Shown in pieces: positions 8,211-17,195 of a stretch of DNA of 54,589 nt. This DNA is from JANMCE01 sp031410595. GTDB taxonomy: Bacteria > Actinomycetota > Acidimicrobiia > Acidimicrobiales > Ilumatobacteraceae. A program made the position numbers and the translations under genes. Below the pieces are notes generated by a model. The model did no database searches and was not told the DNA's origin. It was given only the letters and a program-made list of their open reading frames with translations. The stretch lies in contig JANNZM010000067.1 in NCBI GenBank assembly GCA_031410595.1, positions 1-54,589 of the forward strand, given 5' to 3'. The number at the start of each line of letters is the position of its first letter. Within the stretch, counting starts at the first letter, position 1.

Positions 8211-9163
8211 TTGATCGCACTATCTGGTCGGCGGCGTACCGGCGGGTGAAGACGGCGCTCGATGACAAGCAGTTCATCGTGCTGGATGGCGGCACGGGCA
8301 CCGAGCTTCAGCGGCGCGGCGTGTCGATGGACCCGGCCGCGTGGTGCGGACCGGCCACGCTCGATAACGACGAGTTGCTCACCCAGATTCACCTCGACTA
8401 CATCGCGGCTGGCGCCGACGTCATCACCGCCAACACGTATGCCTCGTCGCGCTTGATGCTGACGCCGGCCGGCTATGCGGATCAGTTGGTGGAGATCAAC
8501 GAGCGCGCCGTGGCCGCTGCGCTACGGGCACGGGAATCGGTTGATTCCGTTGAGCATGTTGCCGTTGCCGGATCGCTGTCGCACATGATCCCGATTTCGT
8601 CCGGTGGGGCAGCGGTCGACGCGCGTCACGGCCTGTCCGAAGCTCAAATGTCCGACGCCTTTCACGAGCTTGCGCACATCTTGAAGGGTGCCGGCGTCGA
8701 CCACCTGATGCTCGAGATGATGTACAACCCCGTACGCATCCCTCTGGTTGCGGAAGCGGCGCTGAGCACCGGCCTTCCGGTGTGGTTTGGCCTTAGCGCC
8801 CGTCGAGATAGAGACGGCTCCTTGCTGAGCTTTGATCAGCTCGAAGACATCCCGTTGCAAACCATCGTCGATCTCATCCCGACAGACGGGATCGATGCGG
8901 CCGGAGTGATGCACACCACGTCTGAGACCGTCAGCGACGCGCTCGATCTGGTACGCACTCGGTTCGATGGCCCGCTCATGGCCTACCCCGACTCAGGTCA
9001 CTTCGAGATGCCCGACTGGCGCTTTGTCGACACCATCTCGCCCGCTCGCCTACACGACTATTTCAACGAGTGGATCGGCCATGGCGCCCGCATTTTGGGC
9101 GGCTGCTGCGGCCTGACTGTCGAACACATCGAAGCCGCCTGGCAAGCCGCCAAAAACGCCTGA
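8207..9163 (+). CDS. homocysteine S-methyltransferase family protein
   Basis: Protein of about 318 aa with a (beta/alpha)8 homocysteine methyltransferase domain. VLDGGTGTELQRRG lies at the N-terminus, GADVITANTYASS is the second block, and GGCCGL at the C-terminus gives the Cys-Cys zinc ligands. An upstream Cys ligand as in MHT/YagD is not obvious by eye. It would transfer a methyl group from S-methylmethionine, SAM or betaine to homocysteine. The GTG at 8207 overlaps the msrA stop as GTGA, which suggests translational coupling; a GTG at 8183 is the alternative. Pairing with msrA fits methionine maintenance. Confidence 0.85.
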   Translation: MIDRTIWSAAYRRVKTALDDKQFIVLDGGTGTELQRRGVSMDPAAWCGPATLDNDELLTQIHLDYIAAGADVITANTYASSRLMLTPAGYADQLVEINERAVAAALRARESVDSVEHVAVAGSLSHMIPISSGGAAVDARHGLSEAQMSDAFHELAHILKGAGVDHLMLEMMYNPVRIPLVAEAALSTGLPVWFGLSARRDRDGSLLSFDQLEDIPLQTIVDLIPTDGIDAAGVMHTTSETVSDALDLVRTRFDGPLMAYPDSGHFEMPDWRFVDTISPARLHDYFNEWIGHGARILGGCCGLTVEHIEAAWQAAKNA

Positions 9164-9195
9164 CACCGTCACCGAGACTCGACCGGCTGTTGGGC

Positions 9196-10911
9196 TCAGT
9201 CCCGCCAGTTGCGCCCGAGGCCGATGGCCTCGGGCAGATGCAAGTGAACCATCTTGGCGCTGACCGCGCCGGGTACCGACGACGTTGTTGCCCGCGAAAC
9301 GAGCACCATCACCAGGAAGCCCAATGGCGCGGTGATGGCCGCTGGCTGGGAAAGAATGGCGCCGAGCCAACCGCCCGGACGCACGCCGATCATGGTGAGC
9401 AGCACCGAGATGGTGGCCAGACTTCCGCCGGCAAGCATCCCGGCTGCTGCGCCTCGACGCGACAGGCCGCGCCACCAGATGCCGAGCACCAGCAACGGAC
9501 ACAATGACGACGCGGCGACTCCGAAGGCCCAGCCGACCAACACGTTCAGGTCGATGTCGCGAACCTGCAGTCCGAAGAGAATGGCGATTGATCCGGCTAC
9601 CACGGCCATTCGCCGAAAGTCTCGCACGCTGCCCGACAACAGGTCTTGCGAGAGCGCACCACTCACTGCGATCAACAGGCCCGACGCGGTGGAGAGAAAG
9701 GCGGCCATCGCCCCAGCGGCAACAAGGCCGGCAAGGATGCCGCCAGCAACGCCGCCCACGATGAGGCGCGGCAATATCAACACCACGGCATCGGCGGAAC
9801 CGGTCATCAATAACCTGGGTGCGTAGAGTCGTCCGAGCGCACCGTGCACGGCAGGAAAGATGTAGAACAACCCCAGCAGGCACAGCACGAACAGCGTGGT
9901 TCGCCGAGCGGTGTGACCGTCGGAGTTGGTGTAGAAGCGAACCAGAATATGGGGGAGACCCATGACGCCCAGCAGCTGGGCAACCAGCAGCGAACCGTTG
10001 GCGTACAACGGATGGGGACGGTCGTTGCCCGACAGGCTGTACGGCAGCGCCCAGCGTTCGTTGTTGTTCACGCTCGTTCCCTTCACGAGCGGTACGGCCG
10101 CCCCACGGGGAAGGGTGAGTCGGCTGCCTTTGCCGATGGTGTGGATGCCGGGCAGCAGGTCGACCGGACCCGAAAGGGGCAAGCCGTCGACAACGCCTGT
10201 GCCGGTCAGCCGGACCTGTTCGGAAACCTCGACGGAGACCGAGCGGTCAAACTTCACCGACGTCTCGTTCGCGAACCTTGGGGGCACCGGTTGGGTGAGC
10301 GAAGCCTGATTGGGATGATGAATGAAGGTTATGAAGATCAGTGCGGGCACCCCGATTGCAACCACTTTCACCCAGTACTGGAACGCCTGCACGAACGTGA
10401 TGCCGCGCATGCCACCGATCGCCACATTGACGGTGATGACGGTGCCCACTACCACGACGCCAACCCAGTACGGCGAGCCGGTGATTACCGTCAGGGTGAG
10501 GCCGGCCCCTTTCATCTGAGGCAGCAGATAGAACCAGCCGATAGCGAGCACGAAGATCATGGCGATGCGTCGATTGACGAGGGAATCGAGGCGTCCCTCG
10601 GCGAAATCGGGAACCGTGTACGCACCAAATCGGCGCAGGGGAGCGGCGACGAACAGCAGCAGGAAGAGGTACCCGGCGGCGTAGGCCAAGGGAAGCCACA
10701 ACATGCCTGACCCGTAGCGCATAATCAGTCCGGCCGCACCGAGAAACGAAGCCGCCGAAATGTATTCCCCGCAGATGGCCGATGCGTTCATGGTGGCGCC
10801 CACCTGGCGGGAAGCCACGAAGAAATCTGACGTTGTGCGGGCGACGCGCACACCGTAGGTTCCGATCGCGAATGTTGCAATGACAACTATCATGATGCCG
10901 GCCAGTTCCAC
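9196..10911 (-). CDS. sodium:solute symporter (SSS family, acetate/carboxylate type)
   Basis: Protein of 571 aa with about 13 hydrophobic segments and SSS-family blocks: TSDFFVASRQVGATMNASAICGEYISAASFLGAAG at the N-terminus (given here only as position about 25-60), YTVPDFAEGR, and GLVAAGAMAAFLSTASGLL near 380. A soluble insertion of about 90 residues (about 205-300) between membrane helices is typical of the ActP/MctP branch. The GTG at 10911 overlaps the upstream TAG stop (TAGTG), so the two genes are translationally coupled. It is last in an operon headed by a LytS/LytTR pair. The substrate is likely a small monocarboxylate such as acetate, by family. Confidence 0.85.
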   Translation of the reverse strand: MELAGIMIVVIATFAIGTYGVRVARTTSDFFVASRQVGATMNASAICGEYISAASFLGAAGLIMRYGSGMLWLPLAYAAGYLFLLLFVAAPLRRFGAYTVPDFAEGRLDSLVNRRIAMIFVLAIGWFYLLPQMKGAGLTLTVITGSPYWVGVVVVGTVITVNVAIGGMRGITFVQAFQYWVKVVAIGVPALIFITFIHHPNQASLTQPVPPRFANETSVKFDRSVSVEVSEQVRLTGTGVVDGLPLSGPVDLLPGIHTIGKGSRLTLPRGAAVPLVKGTSVNNNERWALPYSLSGNDRPHPLYANGSLLVAQLLGVMGLPHILVRFYTNSDGHTARRTTLFVLCLLGLFYIFPAVHGALGRLYAPRLLMTGSADAVVLILPRLIVGGVAGGILAGLVAAGAMAAFLSTASGLLIAVSGALSQDLLSGSVRDFRRMAVVAGSIAILFGLQVRDIDLNVLVGWAFGVAASSLCPLLVLGIWWRGLSRRGAAAGMLAGGSLATISVLLTMIGVRPGGWLGAILSQPAAITAPLGFLVMVLVSRATTSSVPGAVSAKMVHLHLPEAIGLGRNWRD

Positions 10912-11282
10912 TAGCTGCGCTCCACGACGTCGATGAAGTCCTGCTCGTTCCGGTCGGCTTGGCGTCGGTAGAGCCACCCCAGTCCGGCGATGACGGCGAA
11001 GCTCGGCGGTCCCAGCAGAATCCACGTGACGGGAACCCCGAACACTTGTGCACCGTGGAACCCGCCGGTGAGCGCGAGCGAGAGCCCAAGGATGCCGAAC
11101 ACGATCGCGAACAACGCCATGACGGCAAAGGCAAGACCGAGCTGGGCGCGAATCAGTGACTGCACCAGCACGTCACCGGCGACGCTCTGCTCATCCATTT
11201 CTCGAATGGCCGGGCGGTCCTGGCGAGAAGGCCGGGCAGCATCGGCTCGGGGGTGGCGAACAACCTCGCGGCGGGTGGGCAC
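10911..11282 (-). CDS. small two-helix membrane protein, DUF485-like partner of the symporter
   Basis: Protein of 123 aa, or 95 aa from an internal ATG at 11198. Two strong hydrophobic segments (AFAVMALFAIVFGILGLSLAL and WILLGPPSFAVIAGLGWLYR) are followed by a charged tail. Size, topology and position directly before an SSS symporter match the DUF485 (YjcH-like) membrane proteins that accompany ActP. The GTG start lies 1 nt after the LytTR stop, and the stop overlaps the symporter start. It probably assists symporter assembly; this is inferred from context. Confidence 0.7.
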   Translation of the reverse strand: MPTRREVVRHPRADAARPSRQDRPAIREMDEQSVAGDVLVQSLIRAQLGLAFAVMALFAIVFGILGLSLALTGGFHGAQVFGVPVTWILLGPPSFAVIAGLGWLYRRQADRNEQDFIDVVERS

Positions 11283-11283
11283 C

Positions 11284-12063
11284 TCAGGCCTCGCGACCGG
11301 GTCGGGCCCGATGGCGGCTGAATCGATCCTTGACTTCCCTGGTGTGGCGGCGGCTCACCGGAAGCTCTTGGTCGCCGAGCTTCACGTGGCAGCCACCATC
11401 GCTATCGGTGCGCAGCTCCTGCACGCGAGCGAGGTCCACCAGATAACCGCGATGGATGCGGACGAACCCGGCATTGGACCATTCGTCCTCCAGGGCCGAC
11501 AGCGACGCGCGCAACAGGTAGGACGCACCGTCGGCGTAGAGCCGGACGTAGTCGCCTGATGCCTCGACATAGCGAATGGTTGAGAGCTTGACGAGCACCG
11601 TCCGGTTACCCACTTCGACTGGAATCACGCGGTCACTGCTGGGTGCAACAGCAGATGGCGGCGGCGGGACGCTGGGAACAGTAACCGTCGGCCGACGGAG
11701 CGCTTGGTCAACTTTAACGAGCGCCTCGTTGAGCCGCTCAGCGCGAAGCGGCTTGAGGAGATAGTCCACCGCTTTCACCTCGAAGGCTTCAACCGCGTGG
11801 TCATCGAATGCCGTCACAAAAACCACGGCCGGTTGCCGCGCAAAGCGTTGCAGGAGGTGCGCCAGTTCCATGCCGTTCAAGCCCGGCATGTGGATGTCGA
11901 GGAAGACGGCGTCGAAGTCTTCCGATTGGAGAAGACGAAGTGCCTCGGTTGCATCACTCGCCGCCGTCACGCAACCGATGCGTTCATGCTGCCGCAACGA
12001 GAAGACCAGCTCGTCAAGAGCAGGTGGCTCATCATCGACGGCGAGGACGCGAAGCAGGGTCAT
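11284..12063 (-). CDS. LytTR-family response regulator
   Basis: Protein of 259 aa. The receiver domain (1-120) has the acidic pocket VDDEPP, the phosphoacceptor Asp in AVFLDIHMPGLNG, and the conserved Thr (FVTAF) and Lys (LLKPLRAER). The LytTR DNA-binding domain (about 155-250) shows TIRYVEASGDYVRLY and FVRIHRGYLVDLARV. It binds DNA as a beta-sheet domain, typically at direct repeats. Its start overlaps the stop of the upstream kinase by 4 nt. It most likely controls the downstream symporter, as in related LytS/LytR-symporter clusters. Confidence 0.92.
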   Translation of the reverse strand: MTLLRVLAVDDEPPALDELVFSLRQHERIGCVTAASDATEALRLLQSEDFDAVFLDIHMPGLNGMELAHLLQRFARQPAVVFVTAFDDHAVEAFEVKAVDYLLKPLRAERLNEALVKVDQALRRPTVTVPSVPPPPSAVAPSSDRVIPVEVGNRTVLVKLSTIRYVEASGDYVRLYADGASYLLRASLSALEDEWSNAGFVRIHRGYLVDLARVQELRTDSDGGCHVKLGDQELPVSRRHTREVKDRFSRHRARPGREA

Positions 12064-13238
12064 GATGGTCGAACCCCGGAGCGGAATTTGGGTATGCGAA
12101 CGGTGATCTTGGTTCCGGCTTCGGGCGCAGTCTCGACCGTGAGACCGTATTCCTGGCCGTAGATGGACCGCAACCTCTCATCGACGTTGGCCAGACCAAC
12201 ACGGTCAGCGTCATTGTTTCCTGCGAACTGCTCACGCAGCCGCGCCGGATCCATACCCACGCCGTCATCCTCTATCGACAAAACACAGTGGCTGGCCTGA
12301 TCCTCAGCGGTAATGGTTATGTGTCCCTGCCCGACCTTGCGTTCGATGCCATGTCGGATGGCGTTCTCCACCAGGGGCTGGAGCACCAGGAACGGCACCG
12401 CAACGGGCAGCACCTCAGGCTCTACCCGTAGTGTGAGGGTGAGACGGTCGCCAAAGCGTGCGTGTTCCAGCCGCAGATACCGTTCGATACTCAACAGCTC
12501 ATCCGACAAGGTGGTGAACTGCCCGTGGCTGGCAAAGCTGTATCGGGTGAAGTCGGCAAAGTCGAGCAGCAGTTCGCGGGCCCGTGGCGGATCGGAGCGA
12601 ACGAACGATGCAATGGCGGTAAGCGCGTTGTAGATGAAGTGCGGCGAAATCTGTGCCCGAAGGAAGCGCAGCTCCGACTCGGCCAGTCGTGCCTTTGACT
12701 GGTGCAACTCGTTCAACTCGACCTGCACCGAAACCCATCGGGCCACCGACTCGGTGGCTCGCAGGAGTGCTGGGGAGGTTTCGCCTGTCAGCGCGACGAT
12801 TGCGCCGACGACCGCGTCGCCGACGCTGACCGGCGCGATCACCACACTGTGGAGATTGCAGTCACTCTTACCGCATGACACGTCCGGCGGCGTGACGATG
12901 CGTGAGCGACCGCTGGCCAGTACCGCATTGATAGGCGCTCGCAGCCGTTCCAGATGACTGTGCGCGTCGCCATCGACGGCCAGGCAATCGGTGCCGTCAT
13001 GAATGGCCAGCACGGGAACACCGAGGAGCCCTCGAAGCGGGCCGATGCCTTTCTCGGCCGCCACGCTGGTGAAGCCGCCTTGGAAAGCGCGGGCGGCCTC
13101 TTCTGCGGTTTCGAGGACGAAGTAGGTGTTGCGCTCGTCGGAGGTACCGAAGGCGCGCTTGGAATGGGTTGCGTACCGGAACGAGAACAGCAGGGCAGCG
13201 GTGACGATGACGCCGACCCCAGCGATCCACAACCCCAT
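12060..13238 (-). CDS. LytS-type sensor histidine kinase
   Basis: Protein of 392 aa. One N-terminal transmembrane helix (MGLWIAGVGVIVTAALLF) is followed by a GAF-like sensor region (about 40-190) containing a CGKSDC pair that could bind metal or a cluster. The His_kinase domain has the phosphoacceptor His in AQISPHFIYNAL, and the HATPase has LQPLVENAIRHGIE and DDGVGM. The ATG at 13238 begins directly at the membrane helix; the frame is open 36 codons upstream. It pairs with the LytTR regulator by a 4-nt overlap. The ligand is unknown, but carboxylates or pyruvate are plausible from the family and the linked symporter. Confidence 0.9.
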   Translation of the reverse strand: MGLWIAGVGVIVTAALLFSFRYATHSKRAFGTSDERNTYFVLETAEEAARAFQGGFTSVAAEKGIGPLRGLLGVPVLAIHDGTDCLAVDGDAHSHLERLRAPINAVLASGRSRIVTPPDVSCGKSDCNLHSVVIAPVSVGDAVVGAIVALTGETSPALLRATESVARWVSVQVELNELHQSKARLAESELRFLRAQISPHFIYNALTAIASFVRSDPPRARELLLDFADFTRYSFASHGQFTTLSDELLSIERYLRLEHARFGDRLTLTLRVEPEVLPVAVPFLVLQPLVENAIRHGIERKVGQGHITITAEDQASHCVLSIEDDGVGMDPARLREQFAGNNDADRVGLANVDERLRSIYGQEYGLTVETAPEAGTKITVRIPKFRSGVRPS

Positions 13239-13455
13239 GGTCGCAGCGTAGATGCAGGTCGGGTTGGCGGTATCTCGGTCAGGACGGGCGTGGACCGTGG
13301 AGCGACAGGCGGTCGATCTGGTGCGACGAGCGGTGACGTTCGTCACTGCAAGCCGGTGAACGACGGGGAAGGTCGATTCGTCGGAGATGTTCGACCGTCG
13401 ACCGAAAAGGCCCTTTTTGAGGCGGTCGAGTGCGAGCGGGTGACCGAGTATGTGA

Positions 13456-13473
13456 CCGCTGACACGTCAGCGG
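13456..13473. promoter_or_regulatory. palindrome upstream of the livF operon
   Basis: CCGCTGA (13456-13462) and TCAGCGG (13467-13473) form a perfect 7-bp inverted repeat around CACG, 41 nt before the livF start. The position fits an operator or a leader hairpin; no regulator is identifiable. Confidence 0.4.
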
Positions 13474-13514
13474 CGAGGGATGACGTGTGACCGACGAACC
13501 GATGAGAGGTATCC

Positions 13515-14312
13515 ATGCTTGAAATTGACGGCTTGACCGTGACGTATGCCAGCACCGTCGAGGCGCTGCGCGGGGTCACGCTCAAGGTGGCCAACGATGG
13601 CGTGGTTGCCGTGCTCGGCAGCAACGGCGCGGGAAAGAGCACCTTGCTGCGAGCCATCTCCGGCACCCTCAAGTTGCAGCACGGCCGTGTCACCGCTGGT
13701 CGCATTCTGTTCGATGGGCAGGATGTCACCGATGCCAACGCGGCTGCCATCGTGTCGAAGGGCATCGTGCAGGTTCCCGAAGGTCGTCGCATCTTCGGTC
13801 GGTTGTCGGTGGAGGAAAACCTAAAGGCCGGCGCGGCGACTGTGCGCAGCCGCGCGGAGCGGGCCAAGGCCATGGCGAATGTGTACGACCTGTTCCCTGT
13901 GCTTGCCGAATTCAAAACCAAACGAGGTGTGTTGCTGTCCGGCGGACAACAACAGATGCTCGCGATTGGCCGAGCGTTGATGTCGAGCCCCAAGGTTTTG
14001 TTGCTCGATGAACCATCTCTCGGCCTGGCGCCAATGGTGGTTTCGCAAATCGGACGGATCATCAGCGACATCCACGAACTGGGAACAGCGGTGATGCTTG
14101 TCGAGCAGAACGCGGCCATGGCGCTTTCGGTCGCGACTCATGCGTTTGTGATGGAACTCGGATTGATCTCGCTGCAGGGTCCGGCCGCCGAGTTGGCCGC
14201 CAGTGACGAAGTTCGAAGCCTCTATCTGGGTTCGGACTCGAAGGAAGATCGGCGGCCGGCACTGATGGCCGCAGCCGAATCGGGACGGCATTTGTCGAGG
14301 TGGTCGGCGTGA
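13515..14312 (+). CDS. livF: branched-chain amino-acid type ABC transporter ATP-binding protein (LivF)
   Basis: Protein of 265 aa with Walker A GSNGAGKST, the Q-loop region VPEGRRIFGRLSVEENL typical of LivF, signature LSGGQQQML, Walker B VLLLDEPSLGL and H-loop VEQNA. It is the second ATPase subunit of a HAAT-family importer. It is first in a five-gene operon whose order (F-G-H-M-K) puts the binding protein last, the reverse of the E. coli order. MLVEQNAAMAL is the LivF-typical stretch after the H-loop. Substrates of the family range from branched-chain amino acids to amides and urea. Confidence 0.92.
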   Translation: MLEIDGLTVTYASTVEALRGVTLKVANDGVVAVLGSNGAGKSTLLRAISGTLKLQHGRVTAGRILFDGQDVTDANAAAIVSKGIVQVPEGRRIFGRLSVEENLKAGAATVRSRAERAKAMANVYDLFPVLAEFKTKRGVLLSGGQQQMLAIGRALMSSPKVLLLDEPSLGLAPMVVSQIGRIISDIHELGTAVMLVEQNAAMALSVATHAFVMELGLISLQGPAAELAASDEVRSLYLGSDSKEDRRPALMAAAESGRHLSRWSA

Positions 14313-15118
14313 GCATCGATACCACCGTGGCGTCGCTGGCCAGCGTGCAGAGCGTGACAGTTCGCTTTGCTGGCCTTGTAGCACTCAACGACGTCAGCTT
14401 CGAAGTGAAGCCGGGCACGATCCACGCCATCATCGGTCCGAATGGCGCGGGCAAGTCCACCATGTTCAACGTGCTATCGGGCGTGTACCGGCCTTCCGAG
14501 GGTCGGGTCATGTATGACGGCCACGAACTGAACAGGATGCAGCCGCACAAGATCGCCGGCATTGGTGTGGCCCGGGCCTTTCAAAACATTGCGATCTTCC
14601 CGCACCTGAGTGTGGAGGACAACATGATGTTGGGCCGTCACCACCTCACCAAGGCCGGATTTCTTTCTGCCGGATTGCGCCTGCCGAGCGCTCGCAAGGA
14701 AGATCGCATTCACCGTGATCGTGTGCGTGAGATCGGCGAGTTCTTGGAGCTTGGCGCCTTGATGGACACGCCCGCCGGAGGCCTGAGTTACGGTGACCGC
14801 AAGCGGCTCGAGGTGGGTCGTGCGGTGTGTACCGAACCGCGACTCTTGCTGCTGGATGAGCCCGTCGCCGGCATGAACCACGACGAGACCCGACGCATGG
14901 CAGTCGCCATTCTTGAAATCCGCCGGGCCCTCGACATCACGGTGATGCTGGTGGAGCACGACATGGGCATGGTGATGGCATTGGCCGATCACGTGACGGT
15001 GTTGGACTTCGGCCGCGTCATCGCCGACGGCACACCCGCAGCGGTGCAGAACGATCCCGAAGTCGTCCGGGCCTACCTCGGAACCGAAGCCTCAGTACCT
15101 CAGACCGGAGCACCATGA
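14309..15118 (+). CDS. livG: branched-chain amino-acid type ABC transporter ATP-binding protein (LivG)
   Basis: Protein of 269 aa with Walker A GPNGAGKSTMFN, the LivG block GIGVARAFQNIAIFPHLSVEDNMMLG, signature LSYGDRKRLEVGRA, Walker B LLLLDEPVAGM and VEHDMGMVM. The GTG at 14309 overlaps the livF stop (GTGA), and its own stop overlaps the livH start (ATGA), so translation is coupled through the operon. The extension QNDPEVVRAYLG at the C-terminus is standard. Confidence 0.92.
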   Translation: MSIDTTVASLASVQSVTVRFAGLVALNDVSFEVKPGTIHAIIGPNGAGKSTMFNVLSGVYRPSEGRVMYDGHELNRMQPHKIAGIGVARAFQNIAIFPHLSVEDNMMLGRHHLTKAGFLSAGLRLPSARKEDRIHRDRVREIGEFLELGALMDTPAGGLSYGDRKRLEVGRAVCTEPRLLLLDEPVAGMNHDETRRMAVAILEIRRALDITVMLVEHDMGMVMALADHVTVLDFGRVIADGTPAAVQNDPEVVRAYLGTEASVPQTGAP

Positions 15119-16017
15119 GTCAGTTCTTGCAGTTCTTCCTCAGTGGCCTTGGCCTCGGCGCGGTCATCGCACTGTTGGCTCTCGGCTTCGTCATCATCTT
15201 CAAAGCAACCGAGGTGGTGAACTTCGCGCACGGCGCCCTGCTGATCGCCGGCGTCTACGTCGCGGCTCGATCACGGGAGCTGTATAAGTGGAGCTTTCCG
15301 CTGGCGATGACGGCTGGCATTTTGGCCGCGGCGATGATGGGCCTGATTATCGAACGGTTGCTGGTGAGCACCATGCGCGCCCGACGAGCCGATGTCATTG
15401 CGATTGGCATCATGACCATCGGCGTGGAGATACTCATGCGCACCGAGGTGAACCGGCGACTGGGCACCAAGGTCATGAGCATGGGCGACCCGTGGGGCGC
15501 TAAATCGGTGAAGATCGGCTCGATCATTGTGCCGCAAACGCGGGTCGCGGCACTCGTGCTCGGCGGTCTGATCTTGGGTGCGTTCTTCACCTGGTTCAAG
15601 TTCTCGAGTTGGGGTGTTGCGATGCGCGCCGCCGCCGAAGACGCTCAAGCAACGGCGCTCATGGGCATTCGCCTCAGCCGTGTCTCGGCCGTGGCATGGG
15701 TCATTGCCGGTGTGCTGGCCGCCATTGCCGGATTGTTCCTCTGTGCTTACCCAACGCCGGGCTTTGACGCCAACGCCAGCCGGCTCGCCCTGGCTGCGTT
15801 TCCGGCAGCCATCCTCGGCGGTTTGGACTCGGCTGGCGGTGCGTTGGCCGGCGGTCTCATCGTCGGTCTGGCCGACCAACTGGCCAACGGCTATCAGAAG
15901 AACCTCACCTTCCTAGGCGATGGCGTGTCCGCGGTCGTGCCCTTCTTCGTGATGCTGATTGTGCTGCTCATCCGGCCGTCCGGCCTCTTCGGTACCAAGG
16001 AGGTCGGGCGTGTCTGA
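15115..16017 (+). CDS. livH: branched-chain amino-acid type ABC transporter permease (LivH)
   Basis: Protein of 300 aa with about eight membrane segments and LivH-family blocks: GLGAVIALLALGFVIIFKATEVVNFAHGAL at the N-terminus (positions about 12-42), MRAAAEDAQATALMGI, and AAIPGG-like FPAAILGGLDSAGGALAGG. It forms the membrane channel with LivM. The start overlaps the livG stop. Confidence 0.92.
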   Translation: MSQFLQFFLSGLGLGAVIALLALGFVIIFKATEVVNFAHGALLIAGVYVAARSRELYKWSFPLAMTAGILAAAMMGLIIERLLVSTMRARRADVIAIGIMTIGVEILMRTEVNRRLGTKVMSMGDPWGAKSVKIGSIIVPQTRVAALVLGGLILGAFFTWFKFSSWGVAMRAAAEDAQATALMGIRLSRVSAVAWVIAGVLAAIAGLFLCAYPTPGFDANASRLALAAFPAAILGGLDSAGGALAGGLIVGLADQLANGYQKNLTFLGDGVSAVVPFFVMLIVLLIRPSGLFGTKEVGRV

Positions 16018-17158
16018 GATCGTGGCCGAACGCCTAGCTGTCACCGCCATGGTTACCCGTCTTGCCTCAGGACCCCGCCGGGTGAGCCGCGGGCCCCTGG
16101 TGGCCAAGATCGTGTTGGTCGCTCTCGCAGCGCTTCTTCCGTTTGTTGCCGGACGGTCATGGACCAGCGTCTGCGTGCTCGCACTGACCGCTGCCATTGG
16201 TGCGATTGCGCTGAACCTGCTGGTCGGCACCACGGGCCAACTGTCGTTGGCCCAACCGTTCTTCTTGGTGGTCGGCGCCTACGGCTACACGTTGTTTGCA
16301 TCACAACCGGTGAAGGCCATCGCAGGGCAAAGCGACGGTTCACTCGGATTCCATCTCCCACCGTTGCTGGCAGCCATCGTCGCAGTGATCGTCGCGGGAA
16401 TCCTCGGCCTGGCGTTCAGCCCGATCTCCAGTCGACTCCGAGGGATCTACCTGGGCGTTGCGTCACTGGCGCTCGTGGAGATCGGCCAACACTTCATCAG
16501 GTCCGCAAAGAACATGACCGGCGGATTCACCGGACGCGATGTTCCGCCGCTGAACATCTTCGGCTTTGTGGCCAAGGATGAAACACCTAACCCGACATTT
16601 CTCGGCCACGCGCTGGGCAAGTCCGAGCGGCTGTATTTGATTGCACTGCTGTTGCTGGTGGGCGTGGCCTGGTTCACCAACAACGTCATTCACGGTCGTC
16701 CCGGTCGAGCTCTGCAAGCGCTGCGTGACAACCAGACGTCGGCGGCTGTCATGGGCGTGGATGTGCGTCGTTACAAGGCGATGGCCTTTATGACCTCAGC
16801 GATGATCGCTGCGGTTGCGGGCGTGCTGCTCTCACAGTTTTTCGGTCATCTCGTTCCCGACAACTGGGACTTCGACCTGGCCGTCAGCTATCTGGCCATG
16901 GTCGTGATCGGCGGCCTCGGCTCGGTGAGTGGATCGATCCTCGGTGCGATCTTTGTGACGTTCCTGCCGTTCGTGATGAACCGGTACGGCGAGCACATTC
17001 CCGGCGTGATCTCGGGTTCAAGCACCAGTGGTTTCGCCACCCCCGGACAGCTCTCCGCCCTCATCTTCGGCGGCGCCATCGTGCTGCTTCTGCTGTTTGA
17101 ACCGGGCGGTCTCGCTGCCCTGTTTCGACGTGTCCCGCGTGCCTTAAAGCGCGCCTAA
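16010..17158 (+). CDS. livM: branched-chain amino-acid type ABC transporter permease (LivM)
   Basis: Protein of 382 aa with about ten membrane helices. LivM blocks are LNLLVGTTGQLSLAQPFFLVVGAYG, RGIYLGVASLALVEI, ALRDNQTSAAVMGVDV and VVIGGLGSVSGSILGA. The GTG at 16010 was chosen because AAGGAGG lies 6 nt upstream, inside the end of livH; a longer frame opens at 15959. The predicted start overlaps livH by 8 nt. Confidence 0.9.
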   Translation: MSEIVAERLAVTAMVTRLASGPRRVSRGPLVAKIVLVALAALLPFVAGRSWTSVCVLALTAAIGAIALNLLVGTTGQLSLAQPFFLVVGAYGYTLFASQPVKAIAGQSDGSLGFHLPPLLAAIVAVIVAGILGLAFSPISSRLRGIYLGVASLALVEIGQHFIRSAKNMTGGFTGRDVPPLNIFGFVAKDETPNPTFLGHALGKSERLYLIALLLLVGVAWFTNNVIHGRPGRALQALRDNQTSAAVMGVDVRRYKAMAFMTSAMIAAVAGVLLSQFFGHLVPDNWDFDLAVSYLAMVVIGGLGSVSGSILGAIFVTFLPFVMNRYGEHIPGVISGSSTSGFATPGQLSALIFGGAIVLLLLFEPGGLAALFRRVPRALKRA

Positions 17159-17195
17159 CCAACCAAAGAACCTCCGACCCAGGAAGGCATTACCA

